The notes beneath the pieces were generated by a model. The model ran no database searches, was not told the DNA's origin, and worked only from the letters and a program-made list of their open reading frames with translations. From Heterocephalus glaber (lineage: Eukaryota; Chordata; Mammalia; Rodentia; Bathyergidae), in assembly GCF_000247695.1 (NCBI RefSeq), contig NW_004624782.1, forward strand, positions 12,118,094-12,182,093: a stretch of DNA of 64,000 bases, written 5' to 3'. Numbering within the stretch: the stretch's first letter is position 1; every line of letters begins with the position of its first letter. The position numbers and the translations under genes were made by a program. This document shows, one piece after another, positions 61,040 to 64,000 of this stretch.

Positions 61040-61185
61040 TTTGGAGTCCGACAAAGCCAAGTTCACATTTTCGCTCTGACACTGCTTGGGCCTCAGTTTC
61101 CTTGACTGTAACATGGATAATAACAACAGCAACTTTATTGGTTGTTGGAGTGATTCAGCGACATAATCCATGCAGCAGATGGCTG
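61040..61185 (+). repeat. MIR
   Basis: TTGGGCCTCAGTTTCCTTGAC, ATGGATAATAACAACAGC and GGAGTGATTCAGCGA. Confidence 0.7.
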
Positions 61186-61391
61186 GGCACAGCTGATTCT
61201 TCAGCACAGAGCAATGCATTCTCCCCGTGGCCACAGTTTGTCCACTGTGTCACAGTGGAAGACAGGTGGGAATCTGGAGGAGCGAGCGCTTGGCTCTGCC
61301 AGCAGCACAGGCCGGAGGTGGGTTGCCCAGGTTGTAGGATGGAGCAACAGTGAAGGTTGAATAGTGGATTGGAGGATCAGGGCAAAGGCCC

Positions 61392-61515
61392 GGCAGATAA
61401 GAACAAATTAATTAAAATTTTTTTTGGTTCCGGGGATTGAACTCGGGACCTTGCGCCTTTGAGGCAGGCGGTGGAACCACTGAGCTAAATCCCCGGTCCT
61501 GGCAGATGAGAACAA
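61392..61515 (-). repeat. ID SINE with target duplication
   Basis: GGCAGATAAGAACAA and GGCAGATGAGAACAA flank GGTTCCGGGGATTGAACTC ... AAATCCCCGGTCC. Confidence 0.94.
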
Positions 61516-61517
61516 GT

Positions 61518-61680
61518 ACGCTGGGTATGGTGGCTCCCAGCACTCTGGGAGGCAGAAGCAGCAGGATTGCAAGTTCCAGTCTCATCTGGGCAATTCAGTG
61601 AGACCTTGTCTCTCCATAAATAAGCGGCTGGGGATACAGCTCAGCCTCTGGGTTCACACAGACACACACAGCAGTCCTGA
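61518..61680 (+). repeat. B1-dID dimeric SINE
   Basis: B1 half to GACCTTGTCTCTCCATAAA, then GGGGATACAGCTCAGCCTC and a CA-rich end. Confidence 0.78.
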
Positions 61681-61982
61681 GGCTGGCCACTGAGACTGGG
61701 GCTTGATAGAGAAGACTGCATCTGATTAGCTCATTCACTGCACAGGAATTAAGTACTTGCTGTGTGCCAGCCCTGGCCAGGCCTGGAGATCCCAGGGGAC
61801 AGAACACACAACACCATACTCTGATGCCGTGTGTCCCCCACAGCTGCTGCTTGCCTCGGCAAGTGAGTAAAACACGAAGGGTGTCGGAAGGCAGGGTGGG
61901 GGCTGTGAGTGCAGCAGTCCTGGGGCAGCCTCTCTGGGAAGTGAGCAGAGATGGAAGGGAAGGAGGAAGCCGAGCAGTGCCA

Positions 61983-62006
61983 ATCTCCGGATCTCCGGAT
62001 CTCCGG
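61983..62006. repeat. Octamer tandem repeat
   Basis: ATCTCCGG three times without interruption. Confidence 0.97.
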
Positions 62007-62845
62007 GAAGTGAACAGCAAGCGCGAGTGCCTGGGGCAGTTTTAGAGAGAAATGGTCTGTGAGCCTCCAGACCTGCAAGGACAAATTCCTTTCTACTGCA
62101 AGGATAAAAAAAGATGAAAAATTTATTAACAAACGTATAAACATGCTTAAGTTTCTAAATAGTGAAGGGGTTTATCTTAGGTTTTAATAGCTGTATGTGT
62201 GTTTTATAGTTACTATACAAAGAGACCAGTTCAATACAATTTTTGGCTCAAGTAAATAAATTTTTAAAAAAGAGCTGGGGTCAGGGCCAGGTGTGGCAGA
62301 AGCAAACATAAGAAGGCAGGGTTTTGATTCCAGGTCGGATGGGGACTGTGGCCTTGCGTAAGGCCTTGGACTTTTACTCCATGAGAGAAGGAAGTCCTGG
62401 GAGCATTCTGAGTGTAAAACTTACAGCTTTGCACAGGCTGAGCCTCCTTCCACAGACAGAACAGGCCACAGGGTGGGGCCCGGGGTGACACGAGGGCGGC
62501 TCGGTCTGGAGGGGCTGGTGCTGAGTAGGGGCGGATCCAGGTGCATTTGTTGCTGGACTGGGTGTGGGAGACAAAGGAGGAGCCAGGAAGGGCTGGAGTC
62601 TGGGTCTGAGCACCTGAAGGTGGTGAGCGTCGCCTGAGGCGGGAAAGAGGGAGAGTGGTTTTGGGAGGACGTCAGGAAGTGGGAAAGGCCGGTAGGGATT
62701 GGAGGAGGCGGATGTGGGGAAGCCATGGAACCTGAGCCTGGAATGTGCCGCTCTCACGGGCTGGGTCTGAGGGTTCTGAGGTGGAAATAAGGAACTTAAG
62801 CCCTTTCAAATAAGTTTGCAGGTTCACAGGCTCCTGTCCTAGAAA

Positions 62846-62965
62846 AAGAATTGCCTGGGGCTGGGGATTTAGCTCAGTGATTCCGCCACCTGCCTCCAAA
62901 GCTTAAGGACCAGAGTTTGATCCCTGGTACCAAAAAAAAAAAAAAAGAAAGAAAGAAAAGAAAAG
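62846..62965 (+). repeat. ID SINE
   Basis: GGGGCTGGGGATTTAGCTCA to TCCCTGGTACC with a long A/GAAA tail. Confidence 0.92.
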
Positions 62966-63286
62966 GAATTTCCTGACATCTCAGTAAAAGAGGCCTGAGA
63001 AGGATTTATCAGGGGAAGAGGCAGGACGTGCTCCAGAGCCGAGCATGGATGCTCAGAGCAATGAGATACACTACAGCTGGGAACCAGGGCCTTTTATGTC
63101 TTGGGAGGTGGAAGTCTATGGAATTCCGTAATCTACAGTCTCAGTCTCCATCTGGGATGGGCCACTCCTGTCTGTTCCTATGGGAAAGGACAAAGGGGTG
63201 TCCATTCCCTTTGCAAGTAAAACCAGGCTTGTGTTCTAAACCTGAAGTTTTTCTTTAAAACACAATTTAAAAAAATTTCAATTCCT

Positions 63287-63440
63287 GCCAGGCGTGTAAT
63301 TGCTACACACCTGTAATCCCAGCACTCAGGAGGCCGAGGCAGGAGGATCGCCACAAGTTCAAGGCGAGCCTGGGGTACATAGTGAGTTCAAGGCCAGTCT
63401 GAACTACATAGCGAGACCCCGTCTCAAAAAAAAAAAGAAA
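63287..63440 (+). repeat. B1 SINE
   Basis: Full B1 with internal duplication and A/G tail, ending GACCCCGTCTCAAAAAAAA. Confidence 0.93.
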
Positions 63441-64000
63441 AAAGGAAAGGAAAAAAGTTTTTCGATTTCCTTGTCTCCTGTCTATCTAGCTGTATTTCTT
63501 CTATCCTACCTCACAACCTTTTGTGACCTCTGTCCTTTTTGAGGAGGGGATGGGTGAGTTGAGGTGATCAGCTGTGGAAGCAGCAGCACAGGAAACAACC
63601 TCCTTACAGATAGAGGGCCTGACCCTCCAGACAAGGCTGAAACCCTTTCCCAGTCCCCATGCTTCTCTGGTCCCAGCCCTTCTGGAAGGAGTCACGCATC
63701 CTTCCAGAACTTTCTCTCTGCATAAGTTGACCTTCACAACCCATTCGGCATTTTTGGGGAGCGCTTGGTTTATGTGTTTGCTATGAACGGTGCTTGGTAC
63801 CCTGTGCCCTGCTGTCCTCCTGACCCTGTCTGCTGTGTCCTCTGGCTCCTCCTCTTCCTTTTGCATCTGCCGTGCAGTTGTCCAGGCGTGGACTGGCTGC
63901 AGAGGACTTGAGAGCCTGTCGCCATGTTCTGTGCCTCTCTCCTCCCGCGCCTGAGAGTCCTTCTCTGGGCCGACTCCAGGGGGTGCGGCAGCCAGGCCTG

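Larger units (their letters stand above)
44102..64000 (+). other. KATNIP: KATNIP intron 2 (partial)
   Basis: Runs off the window; no exon 3 recognised. Unexplained stretches are 44102-44970, 45335-46740, 46855-47330, 47605-48325, 51645-52020, 52885-54210, 54790-55085, 57755-59235, 60065-60435, 60795-61035, 62010-62845 and 63445-64000. The block at 53821-54150 resembles an old dispersed repeat I could not name. Confidence 0.75.

Noticed and set aside
60886..61353. 155-codon plus-strand open frame
   Set aside because: Overlaps a MIR, has no conserved motif and no match to KATNIP exon 3 as I remember it.

Overview
The window is mammalian nuclear DNA, almost certainly from a rodent. The evidence is a dense load of 7SL-derived B1 SINEs (many with the rodent internal duplication), tRNA-Ala-derived ID SINEs with near-perfect target-site duplications, and composite B1-dID dimers, on top of ancient MIR, L2, L3/CR1, L1, MaLR-type LTR and hAT relics. 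B1-dID dimers and the ID variant with a CCGCCTGC segment point away from mouse and rat; a castorimorph, squirrel-related or hystricomorph rodent is possible, but I cannot decide from sequence alone. Two protein-coding genes are recognisable, arranged head to head. On the minus strand, the first six coding exons of GTF3C1 (the large B-box-binding subunit of RNA polymerase III factor TFIIIC) run from 23222 down to 13150. They encode residues 1-324 plus one base of codon 325, and all junctions are in phase. On the plus strand, KATNIP (KIAA0556, a katanin-interacting ciliary/microtubule protein) starts at 23498 with a 7-nt coding exon and continues at a 56-nt exon at 44046-44101, giving residues 1-21. 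Only 275 bp separate the two start codons. This CpG-rich interval holds a CRE overlapping an E-box, a GC box, an inverted CCAAT box, several ETS cores and two identical NRF1-like motifs, so it looks like one bidirectional promoter. Layout: 1-13149 is GTF3C1 intron 6 (no exon 7 found); 13150-23222 holds exons 6 to 1 and introns 5 to 1; 23223-23497 is the shared promoter; 23505-44045 is KATNIP intron 1; 44102-64000 is KATNIP intron 2, with no exon 3 recognised. The non-coding DNA contains about 110 supportable repeats. Notable ones are a degenerate hAT transposase antisense in KATNIP intron 1, two 81-bp MITE copies with 8-bp target duplications, at least five MaLR-type LTRs, two copies of another LTR family with matching terminal inverted ends, a structurally clear solo LTR at about 49675-50275, and an L3/CR1 fragment that still shows a reverse-transcriptase ADD motif. 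The genes work in different systems: GTF3C1 recruits TFIIIB to tRNA-type promoters, while KATNIP acts at ciliary basal bodies. Only their promoter is shared. I see no operon, CRISPR array, functional tRNA gene or new enzymatic system; the points most worth a second look concern promoter architecture and transposable-element history.
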